From Hyposmocoma kahamanoa (lineage: Eukaryota; Arthropoda; Insecta; Lepidoptera; Cosmopterigidae): a DNA stretch of 64,000 nucleotides. The notes beneath the pieces were generated by a model, which had not been told where the DNA came from, did not search any database, and saw nothing but the letters and a program-made list of their open reading frames with translations. The DNA lies in contig NW_020654810.1 in the NCBI RefSeq assembly GCF_003589595.1, forward strand, positions 14,592,569-14,656,568. Direction: 5' to 3'. Numbering within the stretch: the stretch's first letter is position 1; each line of letters opens with the position of its first letter. Position numbers and translations under genes: made by a program. Of this stretch, positions 21,739-38,289 are shown in pieces.

Positions 21739-23092
21739 AAGAAACTAGTGCAGTAATTTCACAAAGATAATTTGTCACAATCAATCACACAAAAAAATTA
21801 TTGAATATCATGATGGTAAAATATCGTCACATTCAATCGTAACTTAAAAATTACAGACAAAGTAATTTAAAAATGTGTGTTAATATGTATAATAAAATAC
21901 CACTCAAAATTAAGTTATTAGACTCATGTTTGCTTATAACGAAGTTATGTAAGTGATTAAATAATAATAGATGTAAAATTTTATTTTGATTTTAATAATT
22001 CTTGGCAAATTTAATTTGTAACTTGTAACAATTTATTGTGATATTTTTATTGTTGTGTTAGTTTAATATATAATTATGTAATATAACATATTTATACTGA
22101 CACTATCTCTTGCTACATGTTCTGTTATACCATGTTTTAGGCAAATAAACTTACCTATTATTAATATTATATCTGATTTTATGATTTTCGATAATGTCAT
22201 TGCAATTATATAAGTAATTTGATATAATTCAAAAATTAAATGGAAGTATGACATTCACCTAAATTAAAATCACGGATATTAATTATCTACTAATACATAA
22301 ATACATAAGAGCTTAAACTATTTGGAAACCTTTTAAAAATTGAATATCAGTCTTGAAATTGAAAATGCATAGAGATCTCCTGATTTATATTATTTTTCGT
22401 AATATGTGAGCATTTATAAATGCAAAATAATAAATTCAAAATCTGATATATATCATCTCGGATATTCCCATGTGTCAATGAATATTGATCTACTTTCATT
22501 AAACATTTTAATCATATATTGATTACAGTAAACTATATAAATTACAAACATAACAAAAAAAGCAGTTTCAACATTCAGGCCATACATTTGCATGTCGATA
22601 TTGACTTATCAATGATTATGGTACAACACTAAAGAAGTCCGCCATTTGTGGTGGACATTTTTGGTTTAGGTAGGGACGTTCATTCCGTAGATAGGGCAGC
22701 TGCTTTCCATTATTTTTTTCCATCATCTAAGGGTCGTATTCCAGAACTCTACTCAATGCTCAAGTCAGGACTTGAGTCTGATTTCAAGCTGAGTTTTTAT
22801 TCCAGAACATTACTCAAGCGTAGAATCTGTAATCGGAGTTCACCTGAGTAATGTCATAGGAAGTGACAGCTTGCGTCTTAATTTTAGAACAATGCTTGAG
22901 ATTTGTTTCAGTTTTACTGTTTCCTAAACGGTACTCAACTGTAAAATTTTGTCTCAAGTGGATCTTTATCAAAATATATCAATGATGAATGTCATACTCA
23001 ATTGCTTCAGATATTGAAAGACCTACAAGATCCGTACGACATGGAAGATTTGGTAAAAAAATTAATTTAATCTATCATAGCAGATGAGTGAA

Positions 23093-23130
23093 TTCAGACA
23101 ACCGTGGTTGGTTAACCACGGTTGTCTGAA
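23093..23130. repeat. Perfect 17-bp palindrome with 4-base loop
   Basis: TTCAGACAACCGTGGTT, loop GGTT, then the exact complement AACCACGGTTGTCTGAA. It lies between the arms of the inverted-repeat element. Confidence 0.95.
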
Positions 23131-23182
23131 TCACACCTGAAATACAGATTCTGGTTTGCTTACGTTTGTATGTACTGGACCA

Positions 23183-23293
23183 TTAAAGTTAACAATTCTT
23201 TTATGGGGAACTGTAGGTATGTGATTTTATTACAATATGATTCCGGAGTATATGTTAAGATTATCATTTCCTAAGTATAAAACTTACATTCAA
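23183..23293 (+). mobile_element. LINE internal fragment in spacer
   Basis: AACAATTCTTTTATGGGGAA, GATTCCGGAGTATATGTTAA and ATCATTTCCTAAGTATAAA match 10,425-10,530 of the decayed LINE. Neither its 5' nor 3' end is present, so it is a captured or surviving internal piece. Confidence 0.75.
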
Positions 23294-23910
23294 AGTAACT
23301 CATCTGCTATGATAGGTTAAATTAATTGTTTTACCAAATCTTCCATGTCGTACGGATCTTGTAGGTCTTTCAACGTCTGAAGCAATTGAGTATGATATTC
23401 ATCATTGATATATTTTGATAAAGATCAAAATTCTCAAATGGTTTCATCGTAATCTTGTAAATTTTTCGCCGATTATTATGTACCTACTCAAGTGGACCAA
23501 GACCTCACTCAAGTAAATACAGATTTTGACAACACTCAAGATAAGATTTTACAGTTGAGTACCGTTTAGGAAACAGTAAAACTGAAACGAATCTCGAGCA
23601 TTGTTCTAAAATTAAGACGCAAGCTGTCACTTCCTCTGACATTACTCAGGTGAACTCCGATTACAGATTCTACGCTTGAGTAATGTTCTGGAATAAAAAC
23701 TCAGCTTGAAATCATACTCAAGTCTTGACTTGAGCATTGAGTACAGTTCTGGAATACGACCCTTAGATGATGGAAAAAAATAATGGAAAGCAGCTGCCCT
23801 ATCTACGGAATGAACGTCCCTACCTAAACCAAAAATGTCCACCACAAAGAGCGGACTTCTTTAGTGTTGTACCATAATCATTGATAAGTCAATATCGACA
23901 TGCAAATGTA

Positions 23911-24607
23911 ATTTGGAAACGGGATTTGAAAATTGGAGAAAAAGTGAAAAAGGAATCAGGCGAGGAATTATGAGATGTTAATAAACATGGTATAAATAAA
24001 GAATAAATATTATTATTATTAGCACAGCAGTAAAATTTTTATATTATTTTAATAAGTATATATATAGAAGCGTTATTGGACAACAACAAAAGATCGATGG
24101 AAGTCGGAAGGCACAGACTATCTGCCCTCTAAGATAAATACAGGTAAAATATTTCTTTTTCTGAAAAACATAACCCAAACTGCGCAAGTCCAGCAGTTTC
24201 ATGTATTATCAAAATAATGTTCAAATGAGCTGTAATGTTGACCGCGTATATAACAATGTGTATCAGTGTATCCGAGCATAAAGTCTCCATCGGTTTTCTT
24301 TTGTATCTTTAACTCCGTCTGTGAGAAATATCTCTATCTCATTTTCGTGTTGTTCGTGTAGCGAGCGCGATTGTCGTTTGCTTGCTAATTTGCTTCACGT
24401 TTGCTTGCTCTCATCTCTTTAACTCACATAGTGAATTTTCATTTTAGTCACTGAGACAAAACTAAGTTTCTTCATGACAAACGGCAATTGAAGAAGTTAT
24501 TTTTGTTACGAAATATTAATAAACTTGTTCCTTTCATCGTTTAGTTTTCTAGAACTTATGTTACTTGTGAATAAAGTGCACGTCTTGCTGATGTGATATC
24601 ACATATA
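23911..24607 (+). promoter_or_regulatory. S6k upstream region
   Basis: This is the interval between the inverted-repeat element and the S6k start codon. It should hold the promoter and 5' UTR. It ends ...TCACATATA before the ATG. I see no TATA box I would stake a claim on. Confidence 0.35.
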
Positions 24608-29147
<4,540 letters not shown>

Positions 29148-29394
29148 CCTAGAATAATTCACGTAGTTGACCATTTTGTACTAAGGATGAAAACTGCAAA
29201 AGATGCCCATGTATTACAGTCAATAAAATAATGGCACTTTTTATACTATTATTAATAATGTACATTTTATACAAGTTACCATTTAGTCTAATCTTTGGTA
29301 GAAAATAATCATGTATAATGAAAATGTTCTAACCCCAACTGTATGACAAAAGTAATAATTTACATATACCTTGTTACCATGCTTCATGAATTGA

Positions 29395-29400
29395 AATAAA
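29395..29400 (+). terminator. Polyadenylation signal AATAAA of S6k
   Basis: AATAAA lies 248 bases into the last exon and is followed by a T-rich, GT-containing stretch. A second AATAAA at 29,222-29,227 could give a shorter 3' UTR. Confidence 0.6.
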
Positions 29401-29654
29401 AGGTCATTTTTTATTTTGTAAATGAGTTTTTCATTATTTTTGGATCTAATTGTGAGAAAAAAATTTACCTAAAATATACCCATTAAAGTCATAACTAACT
29501 CGTGAGCAGTGATAGGAATTGAAGGAGTTAATTTAGCTAAACTAAAGAATAATGTAGACATTCCCTTCTACAAATCCCTGGAATTCTCAGAACTGATTAA
29601 ATGCAATCCGTCTGGTGCGCGCTCTCGCTCCATGTAAGACAAGAATGCACCAAA

Positions 29655-29782
29655 TTATCTTCTTCTTCTTCTTTATTTATTAGTGGCTTGTTTTGTGTCT
29701 TTCACAATTCCGCCAATGTCACGTCGTAGGTAGCCTCTACACGGGAGGAGTGGATTTGTTTTCAAATATAATTTTGACCCCA
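29655..29782 (+). repeat. Dispersed repeat (TTTATTTATTAGTGGCTTG)
   Basis: Matches 50,827-50,946 almost base for base: TTCTTCTTTATTTATTAGTG, CCGCCAATGTCACG and GGAGGAGTGGATTTG. It lies just past the S6k 3' end. Confidence 0.8.
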
Positions 29783-30109
29783 AATTATCTTTTTAGCGCA
29801 TGTGACGCGAGCATCTCTTTGACACTCCTCAAGATCTACACTGGTGTAGTGGACACTTAATACTATTATTATTTTTTATAATATAAAGCTACAACAAGCT
29901 GATAGAAATAGAACGCATACTTCCCGATATGGTGGAAAAAAGATATTTATACCGTTGTACGCGGATGGGTTTCAAAGCAAAGAATCAAATATGAGATGAC
30001 CTGAATGTGGAAAATATAAAAGAGTGATTAACGGCCTGCAAAAACTATAATATATGGAGGGAATGTTTGTGCACTTTTATGTGGTGCGCCCTAGGCATTT
30101 TCAGCCGGA

Positions 30110-30970
30110 AGTAAAAAATGTTCGAAATTCGAATAAACAAGATGGCCGCCATACAAATTTAAAAAGGTCTCCAATGGAAACTATTAGAGTTAGGTAGGAG
30201 GTGCTCGAAGGAATGTCATAGAGGGTAACAGTGGTCAACTGCTTGTGTTAAAAAAATTCAAGATGGCGAATTCAGAATGGCGGCCGAAGAAAAACTTGCT
30301 TCGATCCGGCTGAAAATTGGCATGCTGGGGTCTTTAGGAGTCCTTAATCATAATTTGGAGTGAAAAGTTTTTTTTCGCAATTTTTAAATATGGTTGCTAT
30401 ATAAGTGTTCTTTTCGTTAAAAATAGCTGCGGAAAGAGACTTGTGGCATGTGCAAGATTGGCATGTGGAGGTCTCTAGATAATAATTTGTGCTCGAAACT
30501 GGTTTTTCACCATTTTCAAATATGGCTGTCATACAAGCGTACGTTGTCGATAGAAAAGAAAATTGCTCTGATCCCTTTGAAAATTGGCATGCGGGGGTCT
30601 CTAGTTAGACAAGTGTCTGACTTACTAGTATTTATGTGGTCTGTCTGACAAAAAATTGTGATCAAAATTAATTTTTTACCATTTTTCAATATGGCTGCCA
30701 TACAAACTTTTTTGGCGGCAGATAAAAATTTGCTCTAGTTCGATCGGCAAGTCGAGGTCTGTATGGGGGTTTAATAATAATTTGCGGTCAAAATTTACTT
30801 TTAGCAATTTTTCATTATGGCTGGCATACAAACCTATTGGCGGTTGACAAAAATTTGCTCTAATTTGACTGAAAATTGGCATGTGGGGGTCTCCATGGGT
30901 GTTTAATAATAGTTTGCGGACAAAATTTACTTTTTGCCATTTTTCAATATGGCCGCCATTAACGAACTAT
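30110..30970 (+). repeat. Tandem repeat array, unit about 125-133 bp
   Basis: At least five diverged units each carry AAAATTGGCATG, GGGGTCTC, an AATAATTTGTG/TTTGCGG phrase, ACTTTTTGCCATTTTTCAAT and ATGGCTGCCATACAAAC. The ATGGCTGCCAT landmark recurs at 30,387, 30,520, 30,690, 30,815 and 30,946. The larger 30,520-30,690 step is due to an insert at 30,605-30,650 shared with 17.7 kb. Isolated units of the family lie at 7.1 and 8.0 kb. Short frames through it are not genes. Confidence 0.75.
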
Positions 30971-31079
30971 GATATTTTTTCAAAACAAAGTCATAGATAC
31001 CGAGGCCGTAGGCCGAGGTCTGACGAAGCGCAAAGCCCGACGCGCCTGCACGCCATCGTAGGTTCGTATGTAATATATG

Positions 31080-31200
31080 GAGGCTCTATTACGAATACAA
31101 GAAAAAAAATAATAGGCGCCTTGACGTCGAGTTGCGGACACCAGCCCGTTACACCAAGTACCAAGTACGAATACAAGATCGCAAAATTATTAAAAATGTA
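31080..31200 (+). repeat. Dispersed repeat (same family as 15.4 and 18.2 kb)
   Basis: GGCGCCTTGACGTCGAGTTG then CGGACACCAGCCCGTTACAC and CAAGTACCAAGTACG. Adjacent sequence TACGAATACAAGA occurs on both sides, a possible target duplication. Confidence 0.6.
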
Positions 31201-31364
31201 AAGCATACTTTCCGATGGCGATGTAGTGGAAATGAGAGACCGTCTCTCTGTTAGATCGCAAAGAGAAGTATTTAGGGGAAAGAACCACACACAAATTTCT
31301 TATCTCAAATTAGAAAATTTCCTGTACTATGAATACCAGAATAACGATGACTCTGAGGGCAATA

Positions 31365-31540
31365 TGGGTATTGGTATAATATGGGTGTTGGTTCTGGGAG
31401 CACTCGTATTCTGGGGAATACGAGTGATCAGACCAGAACCAACTTAGAAATGTTCGTTTCCTAAATTGGCCTAAATCGGGAATCGAACCCGGAACCTCCT
31501 CATCAAGCGCCCATAGTACTAACCGCTGTGCCAACTAAGA
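31365..31540 (-). mobile_element. tRNA-derived SINE, family 2
   Basis: Minus strand: TTAGTTGGCACAGCGGTTAG (A-box region), then GGGCGCTTGATGAGGAGGTT and CCGGGTTCGATTCCCG (B box), followed by a non-tRNA body. The layout is the same as at 13.9 kb. Confidence 0.75.
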
Positions 31541-31679
31541 GCATAAGCACACCCCGTAATCGGAACCCGATCATGCGCCATAGCCCGAGCCAGACCCTTC
31601 CTTAACTACCTAGAATAACTGATGACTAGATATGTCCATACAAAATGTATGGTAATAAGTTTTTTGCGATTTCTGACAT

Positions 31680-31935
31680 TTCGAGTACTCTTACCTCAGT
31701 TGGTCCCATAGAGAGAGACTATTGATCCTTACCAGAGACCGGATCGAATGGCATAAAAAAAAGTTTTGTATAAATTACCTTTTATCTTGCTGACTGTACC
31801 ATTTTTTCAAAATCTGTGAATGCCAATCAATATATCTTCAAAATTCATGGGTAGTTCTAGAACCGTTTTCCTGTAACTACAACGATTAAGGTAGCCGGCC
31901 TTGCTGCCCCGTCTCAAATTTTACACCTGTATAAG
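31680..31935 (+). repeat. Dispersed repeat family E
   Basis: CTCTTACCTCAGTTGGTCCC, ACCAGAGACCGGATCGAATG and CTGCCCCGTCTCAAATTTTA. The first part matches 17.85-17.96 kb, the middle matches 17.75-17.83 kb in reverse, and the end matches 15,750-15,785 in reverse (GACGGGGCAACAAGG). Confidence 0.65.
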
Positions 31936-31939
31936 GGTC

Positions 31940-32700
31940 GTTTTCAGATAACCTCCAAAAATGTGTCTCTTTCAATAACTTTTATGTTTTTACATGAATG
32001 CTAAGCATTATTTATTTAATATGATTGCATGCTTACTTAGTCTGTGTTACAAATAAAAAGACTACTTTACTACGTCACATTAATAAATAAAAATTAATAA
32101 AGTGGGCAATTTCTCATTCATGGGAGCCGGTTCCACGTCGCCCTAATTTTAAGAAAAGAAAAAAAATTTAACATTAGAGGAAATCGCAATATTTCCCGTC
32201 GAGGATAAACTCTAATAACTTATCTACACGTCTAATACATACATACATACATACCGTAACTTTCCAATTTATTATAAACAAACATGTTTTCTTGGGAATA
32301 CAAAATGTGTTTCAATTTTTGTTATCATTAGTGTCAATTCAACTAAAAGCCTCCAAATAACAAAAGTTCATTCCACATCACCTTCACCCTTCGCACACGT
32401 GAGAAAAGGCTCCTTTCGGATTGGAGTGTACACAGTGAATTAACCTGTGCATCTCCGTTTTAGCAAAAAATCGACTTAAATACCAATTTCAAAAAAAATC
32501 ATGTAAAGCAATCTATCTAAATAAGTATTAAGTAATAGTTTTATAAACTTTATTGTACATCAATTACACAATAGGAACGTTAAAATCCATGCACTTTCAT
32601 AACTGTCATAATTAAAAATGTATTCAAATATCATTATTGTCGCTCTCATTCTTGTCTGCTTTTAAGTCAAATAGTTACTTTAAGCCGAACATTTACTTGA
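31940..32700. other. Gene-free stretch
   Basis: No supported exon or named repeat. A small CATACATACATACATAC run lies near 32,237. Confidence 0.5.
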
Positions 32701-32713
32701 AATATAACAATTA

Positions 32714-32867
32714 GATGGTGATAGTGGTGGTGTTAAGGGTTGTGACGATGATGATGGTGGTGATGATGATTGTAGTGATGATGACGATGATGTGAATGGT
32801 TATAATGTTGATGATAATGGAGATCATGATGATGATGTTGATGGTGGTGATGATGATATATTGATGT
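32714..32867 (+). repeat. GAT/GGT trinucleotide-rich simple repeat
   Basis: Imperfect runs of GATGATGATGGTGG over about 150 bases. No reading frame context suggests it is coding. Confidence 0.9.
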
Positions 32868-33590
32868 GCAATAAAGTTTATATAACATTAACAAAATACT
32901 TTTTTAGATTTATTTATTAATCACATACAGATAGATATATGGTCTTACACGGATGAGAAGGATTTTGATACAAGAAGTTATGTTAAAATATTTGTTACAT
33001 GTTAAACGTTTTGTTGTGAACGATAAAATGTGTGTTGTAATAATAATTTCTCATTACTATGACGTCTTTCTCATTTTTGTTTGAGAAAATTATTCGTGTT
33101 ACTGCAATCTCATTAGTGTGACCTAAAATATCGTTTTTTGTTGTATTTAACTTAAATATTTCTGTGATTTTATAATCTTGACATTGCTTGAACTTATTTG
33201 TACGTTTGAGACCTTAAAACCAAAAGAAAAAAGGGTTTTACGGGTTGAAATTCACCCATAAGTGCAATGATTTGAGTTAATTTATATGAAAAGCCTTGGT
33301 TATGGTCAGTACAGATTCTGGAACAGTACATGATTCACAGCAGTGCCGTTATTAAATAAGTAACCATGCTTTAAAAACAATAAATATAATGATGAAATAA
33401 TGTTTATTTACACATTATTTTCGCACCTTACGACACTTTTGAAGCTTTTCACTCAAACAAAAACAAAATGCCTGAAATGAATCACGAAAAAAAAACCAAA
33501 TAATCAACAAATCAAGATTTTATTCAAAACTATTTAGGTAATTAATTCACAATAATTAACTGAGCGTTATACGATTAACAAAAATCACAT

Positions 33591-33720
33591 AGGAAATGAA
33601 ACTATTTTTCCGGATTTAAATCGCGTATATTTGTTTTTTTAAACAAACCGACGTTTCGGGCGGTTTGTTTGAAAAAACAAATATACGCGATTTAAATCCG
33701 GAAAAATAGTTTCATTTCCT
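33591..33720. repeat. 60-bp-arm hairpin made of Penelope terminal repeats
   Basis: Left arm 33,591-33,650 begins AGGAAATGAAACTATTTTTC; right arm 33,661-33,720 is its complement with about one mismatch; the loop is ACGTTTCGGG. The arms equal the outer parts of the inverted arms of the 7.2-7.9 kb Penelope-like element, and the following ATGTGTAACAATCGCGAAAA also matches there. Confidence 0.9.
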
Positions 33721-34079
33721 ATGTGTAACAATCGCGAAAACCTAAGAACTCAAAAAAATCACATACTAACAAATGATTAAAGTTGACAATTTTAGTATTA
33801 TGAAATTAAATATATTTAAAAATCATACTGTTATAACAATCACCTTGCTTGGCTTAACTTTTTTATACAAGCAATTAATAATATACACATGAACAACTAA
33901 GTTTTATAACCAAGTAGACTATGGACAGAATAAAGAACACTTGTCTTGGACATATACTTACTCTTAAGCAGCAATATTCCACATCAATCTTGTACTTTAA
34001 TATACTTTCAAATGCATTCACAGTTTAGTAATAATAAATGTACCCAGATAACTATAACTATATAACCTAGTCTCCGGTT

Positions 34080-34276
34080 TAAAAAACCGACCTCAAAAGT
34101 CATTCATTCCCTAGTTTGCCAGCATTAGAGGTGGAATATTATCTTCAAATTTAAATGGTATCACTTCTGAATCATCAATATCGGTTCACAAATGGCGGAG
34201 TTATCGCGTAACATACATAAAAAAAACATACAGATGAATTCAGAACCTCCCTCCTTTTTCTGAAGTCGGTTAAAAA
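34080..34276 (+). mobile_element. MITE family D, internally deleted copy
   Basis: Starts AAAAAACCGACCTCAAAAGT and ends GAAGTCGGTTAAAAA. It lacks about 80 bases of the left interior that the 63.1 kb copy retains. Confidence 0.85.
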
Positions 34277-34825
34277 GTAACCAAATATACTGTAATTGTT
34301 TTTAAAACAAAGTTGGCAATGCTCTTGAAACATTACCAGGGATTGGAATGGGTAGAGTTTTATTACCTAAACTTCAAGGAACATCAGAAAATCGAGAATG
34401 CCTTATGACAATATTTTTTTAGGTCCTGGACCTGTTCGGAGTTCGGGAAATCACATTAAAAATTGACGTAATTGGGGACAGGCATGTACACTATATTTAT
34501 CTTAAATTTGCGATACAGTGAGTCGGATCAGCGATATTGCAGACACATCTCACTGCTATACATCTGGATTTAAGTAAAAATTGGTAATTAAAATTTGATC
34601 ACACATTTTTAATTACTTGGGTAACTTGACTCTTAAATCACAAGTCCACACAACCGTTCAATAAATATTACATCCTGCGACATGTGTTCATAGTGGGTTC
34701 ACACACTGGCACAAAACTTCAAGGCTCATTTGGCTGTGAATGTGTCGGACACATTGCTTTTATTGTACCTTCTGGTAAGTAATTGACCAAAATATACAAA
34801 TGGAGTTTGTCCACAGTACAATAAA

Positions 34826-36253
34826 TTAAATTATACACTGCATGTCACTACAAGCATCACAGACAAGGTAAACATGAGACTCATTCAATTCAGGAACCAG
34901 TGTGAATTGTACATCATTGTTGCATGTGCTATTGTGTTTCTCTAATGTACACATAAGGGACTTTTTTATTTCTAGCAATGATATTGTTGTGTTAATTTTG
35001 GCTTTACAGTTTGAGCAAGATAGGCCAGTATTGTGCAGATTTAGGTTTGCTTTTCTGCATAAAGGGCATATTACGTTGTCATCCTTCTCCATGGAAGACC
35101 AGTCTATGTTCTCCATTTGTGATTTCTCATATTCTTGCAGCCACCTGTAAATAAAAAAGAATTGTAAATACTGAAAATGAATATTTCTATATTCACAAGG
35201 AAAAATGTGTATTCAAGATATGAGCTACAGAAACATGCATACAACTCTTAAACATTTTCTTTTAACAATGATACACATCTCTACTAGCAGACTTGTCTCC
35301 TAATATAAAAGCAACATTGGTATATACCATTCTGTTTCCTCCTGCACTAATTCATTTCCAATTTCTTTCAGAACTTCATATTCTAGCTCAAAATTGGTAT
35401 CATCTGAGAAAGGAATGGTCTTGTATATTTCATTTAATGTCTCTTTTAGGTCAGTCTCGGCTATAGGTCCTCTGAATTTGTTTAATAACAAATTGCGGCA
35501 GTTTTGTACCTTGTCCTTGTAGTTCTGAAACATCAGAAGATAAATTATAAAAAATTTTTAGGATCAATAGGGTTTGGCCATTAATATCATTAATATTTTA
35601 TTTTTATTTTACTTTTATTAGTCTTAATGAGAGGGTAGGCAAAAAAGAGATCACATGAGTTACCAAAGTTTTATTTATAGTTTGTTTATAATATTTAGGT
35701 ATTTAATCGAATATTGAGGTATTTAAATCGGCATATATTTTTTTCTTTTTAGTGCAACTTTATCTACCCCATAGTGGAAAATTATGTCAGTATCTACTTT
35801 AATGATATGCAAGGAAATTTTGGGTGTATGCCGATGGTATATTCACGACGAACGACTTGGCGTCGTCGCAACCCTAGCTTTCATACATACTTTACAACGA
35901 AAACCAGGCAATTAAACCACAGAAATAACAACTATCACTACATAGTTATTGCTTTCCCGCCAAGTGACACATCTCCAACATAAGTGCATGATTGCTAATG
36001 GAAAAAAACTATATTTTTGGACGAAACAAAATCCAAATCTATAAAATAATGCATTGTCGCTATAACCTTTAGCAGGTCTTATAATAATAGCTATGGAAAA
36101 ACATAGAACTATGAAACGAGTGTAAAGAAAAAATATGTAAGTACAACAAAAACTTACTTTTCTCATTAATTCTTTGAATTCCACGGGAGACTGTTTGAGT
36201 TTATATTTTAAATGTTTATAAGTAGGTGACGATGAATTTCCTGGCGAACTCAT
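34826..36253 (-). CDS. RPA-interacting protein (RPAIN/RIP), complete
   Basis: Minus-strand gene of three exons: 36,158-36,253; 35,328-35,524; 34,826-35,144. All junctions are GT-AG (donors GTAAGT and GTATAT) and in phase; 203 residues. The family binds replication protein A and escorts it to the nucleus. The N-terminal block YKHLKYKLKQSPVEFKELMR, NYKDKVQNCRNLLLNKFRG is the conserved basic helix. The middle is acidic. The C-terminal zinc-finger region has CPLC, CSNC, a His-Cys pair in LEKHNSTC and CDAC, the cysteine layout of the RPA-interacting C-terminal domain. Length is close to vertebrate RPAIN (about 220). ATG at 36,253 is the first in frame with a fitting N-terminus. Intron 1 (35,525-36,157) and intron 2 hold nothing else I can name. 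Confidence 0.9.
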
Positions 36254-36458
36254 TGGAAACAATTAGAAATTTCCTAAAATTCTAGCATGCGACATAATTT
36301 CTTGCTTGACTTATTGACTTGTCTTCAGTGTTGCTAGGTCAAATTGGAAAAAATCGGAAGATATTGCAAAAAAAAACAGTAAATTGGGGAAAAAAACTGT
36401 AGATACTGGTCTTGCCTAGAAACACTTGAAATCGATTTTCTTCAAATTGGTCATGTTA

Positions 36459-36731
36459 ACTGACTTCCAAAAAAATGGAGGAGGTTCTCAATTCGACTGT
36501 ATTGTTTTGTGTATCATAAGCGACAACTCCGGCTTGTGATATGGTTGATTCTTTTTTTGTTGAAAAGAGGGTACCTCAGTATTGGTCCCATTTAAATTTG
36601 AAGAACATATTCCACCTCTAAATGTGGCAAACTAGGGGACGAATCCGGTTTCGCGCACTTTCCGGTAACCGATTTCAATAAAATTTAATAAATAGATGTG
36701 ATTCCACGAACTTTTGAGGTCGGTTTTTTTT
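36459..36731 (-). mobile_element. MITE family D, full-length, reverse orientation
   Basis: Begins GACTTCCAAAAAAATGGAGG and ends TTTTGAGGTCGGTTTTTTT. Contains GGTTCTCAATTCGACTGTA and CTAGGGGACGAATCCGG. It lies about 200 bases upstream of the RPAIN gene. Confidence 0.85.
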
Positions 36732-36859
36732 TATAAAAAAGTTATCATTTTTACATTACTGCCCAAAGAAAAAAGTACATAATGTTTTCGATGTTTATTA
36801 TTTTACGATGTTGAAATCTTAACAATCGTATTTTTTACTTCTCAGCGGAAATCTCAATT

Positions 36860-37198
36860 TTTTTTCTTCTTTCCATAAAGGAAAAGGCAAAGGTTTTACA
36901 CCATACAGCCAAGTTTGGTACATTATTCTTTTTTTGGTACATTAAGTTAAATTATGTTTCTGTAAATATGGCCGCCACAAAGAGGATAGGCAATTTGAGG
37001 CGGCACTGGATTGACTCGGGATTCCTTAGAACGGGCCGATACGGGTATTTTAGTTCGAGATTCGTATAATTTCGCGTTTTAATCTTCGATTAAGGCACAA
37101 TAGCACTATCCTATTCCACTTTAAACTAGATTTCACAAAATAATTGAAAGTCAAAATAAAAACGACACTTTTCCCTCCATAAGGTCCAGAGCGAATCT
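36860..37198 (+). mobile_element. Short element related to the LINE 5' region
   Basis: Shares ATATGGCCGCCACAAAGAGG, GATTGACTCGGGATTCCTTA and AATTTCGCGTTTTAATCTTC with both 37,435-37,705 and the inverted copy at 19.57-19.91 kb. Its ends coincide with those of the 19 kb copy, not with the LINE. Confidence 0.7.
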
Positions 37199-38289
37199 TC
37201 ACTTCACTTTTTATTTTTATGGCTCCATCAATATGAGAACTGATGATTTTGCCAATGTCACAGTTGAAAGAAAAAAAAACGAAACAAAAAAAAAAAAATT
37301 TTCGCTAAGCTCTAATAGGACATTAACCGGTGTTGGTAAGTTGGACTACGGGAGTACTCAGTTGAGATGAAATCTCAATGTTGCGTTTGACTGCTGTCAT
37401 TTAAAAAAAAAATTATTAAGGCTTTAGCAAAGCCATTAGCCTAAACATGAAGTTTAATTATGTTTCTCTAAATATGGCCGCCACAAAGAGGATAGGCAAT
37501 TTGAGGCGGCGTGTTTGGATTGACTCGGGATTTCTTAAAACGGGCCGATACGGGTATTCTAGGTCGAGATTCGTATAATTTCGCGTTTTAATCTTCGATT
37601 AAGGCACAATAACACTATCCTATTCCACTTTAATAGATTTCACAAAATAATTGAAAGTCAAAATATAAACGACACTTTTCCCTCCAAAAGGTCTAGAGCC
37701 ACAGCTGTCATTCCAATACAATCGCTAGGAAAAGAACGGCGGTAAACTCAAAAGTTTTTGCTGTCTATTTTCTTACTGTTTGAACTGCGAATTTGTTTAT
37801 TTCTGTGGGCTCCCATATTTGTGAGTGCCGTTTATTGTGTTGTGTGTGATCTGCGTGGTAGGTAACTTTTATGTAATTAGTATGTCTGATATGGAGGTTG
37901 AAGGAGGCGGAACCGATCCTCCGGATATACCAGGTGATTCGGTACTCCTGCCGCCATCGCCAGACCATGTTACGCCTACTTCTACATGTTTGGTAGTAAA
38001 CGCAAAAACCATTTAGCAGCGTCTGGTGACAGCAACCCTAACAAATTTGGGACTGAATTTAGCACTCCCGCGACGTCTATACAGACGATCCTTACGCACC
38101 CCAATGAAAAATCTAACCAGTGAAAAATTTATTCCTCCAATGATAGAGGACCGTTTATAGTTCAGGTTTCACGTTTGGAATCTGCTCCAGATAGTGGTTT
38201 GACACTGAGACCTGTCAAGTTTGGCCAATTTATTTTCAAAAACATAATAAATGGCAGCCTTAAGTCCCTGGGGCGCAATAGACTGTGAA

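Larger units (their letters stand above)
22585..23908. mobile_element. Long inverted-repeat element with TA duplication and captured LINE fragment
   Basis: Left arm 22,585-23,089 and right arm 23,298-23,908 are inverted copies starting CATTTGCATGTCGATATTGA. They are flanked by TA on both sides (22,583-22,584; 23,909-23,910), as for Tc1/mariner-type insertions. The right arm has about 105 extra bases near 23,440-23,550. The spacer holds a 38-base palindrome and a LINE fragment. Each arm contains the same 67-codon frame (MVDIFGLGRDVHSVDRAAAF...) on opposite strands, which is a by-product of the inverted duplication. No transposase was found. Confidence 0.8.

Noticed and set aside
22648..23845. 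Two almost identical 67-residue frames on opposite strands (MVDIFGLGRDVHSV...)
   Set aside because: They are the same sequence in the two arms of the inverted-repeat element, with no extension and no family match, so not counted as genes.
30344..31290. Multiple 60-106 codon frames
   Set aside because: They run through tandem and dispersed repeats and change identity between repeat units.
32714..32867. GAT-rich tract as an acidic coding repeat
   Set aside because: The frame is broken and there are no splice sites or flanking coding sequence; a simple repeat.
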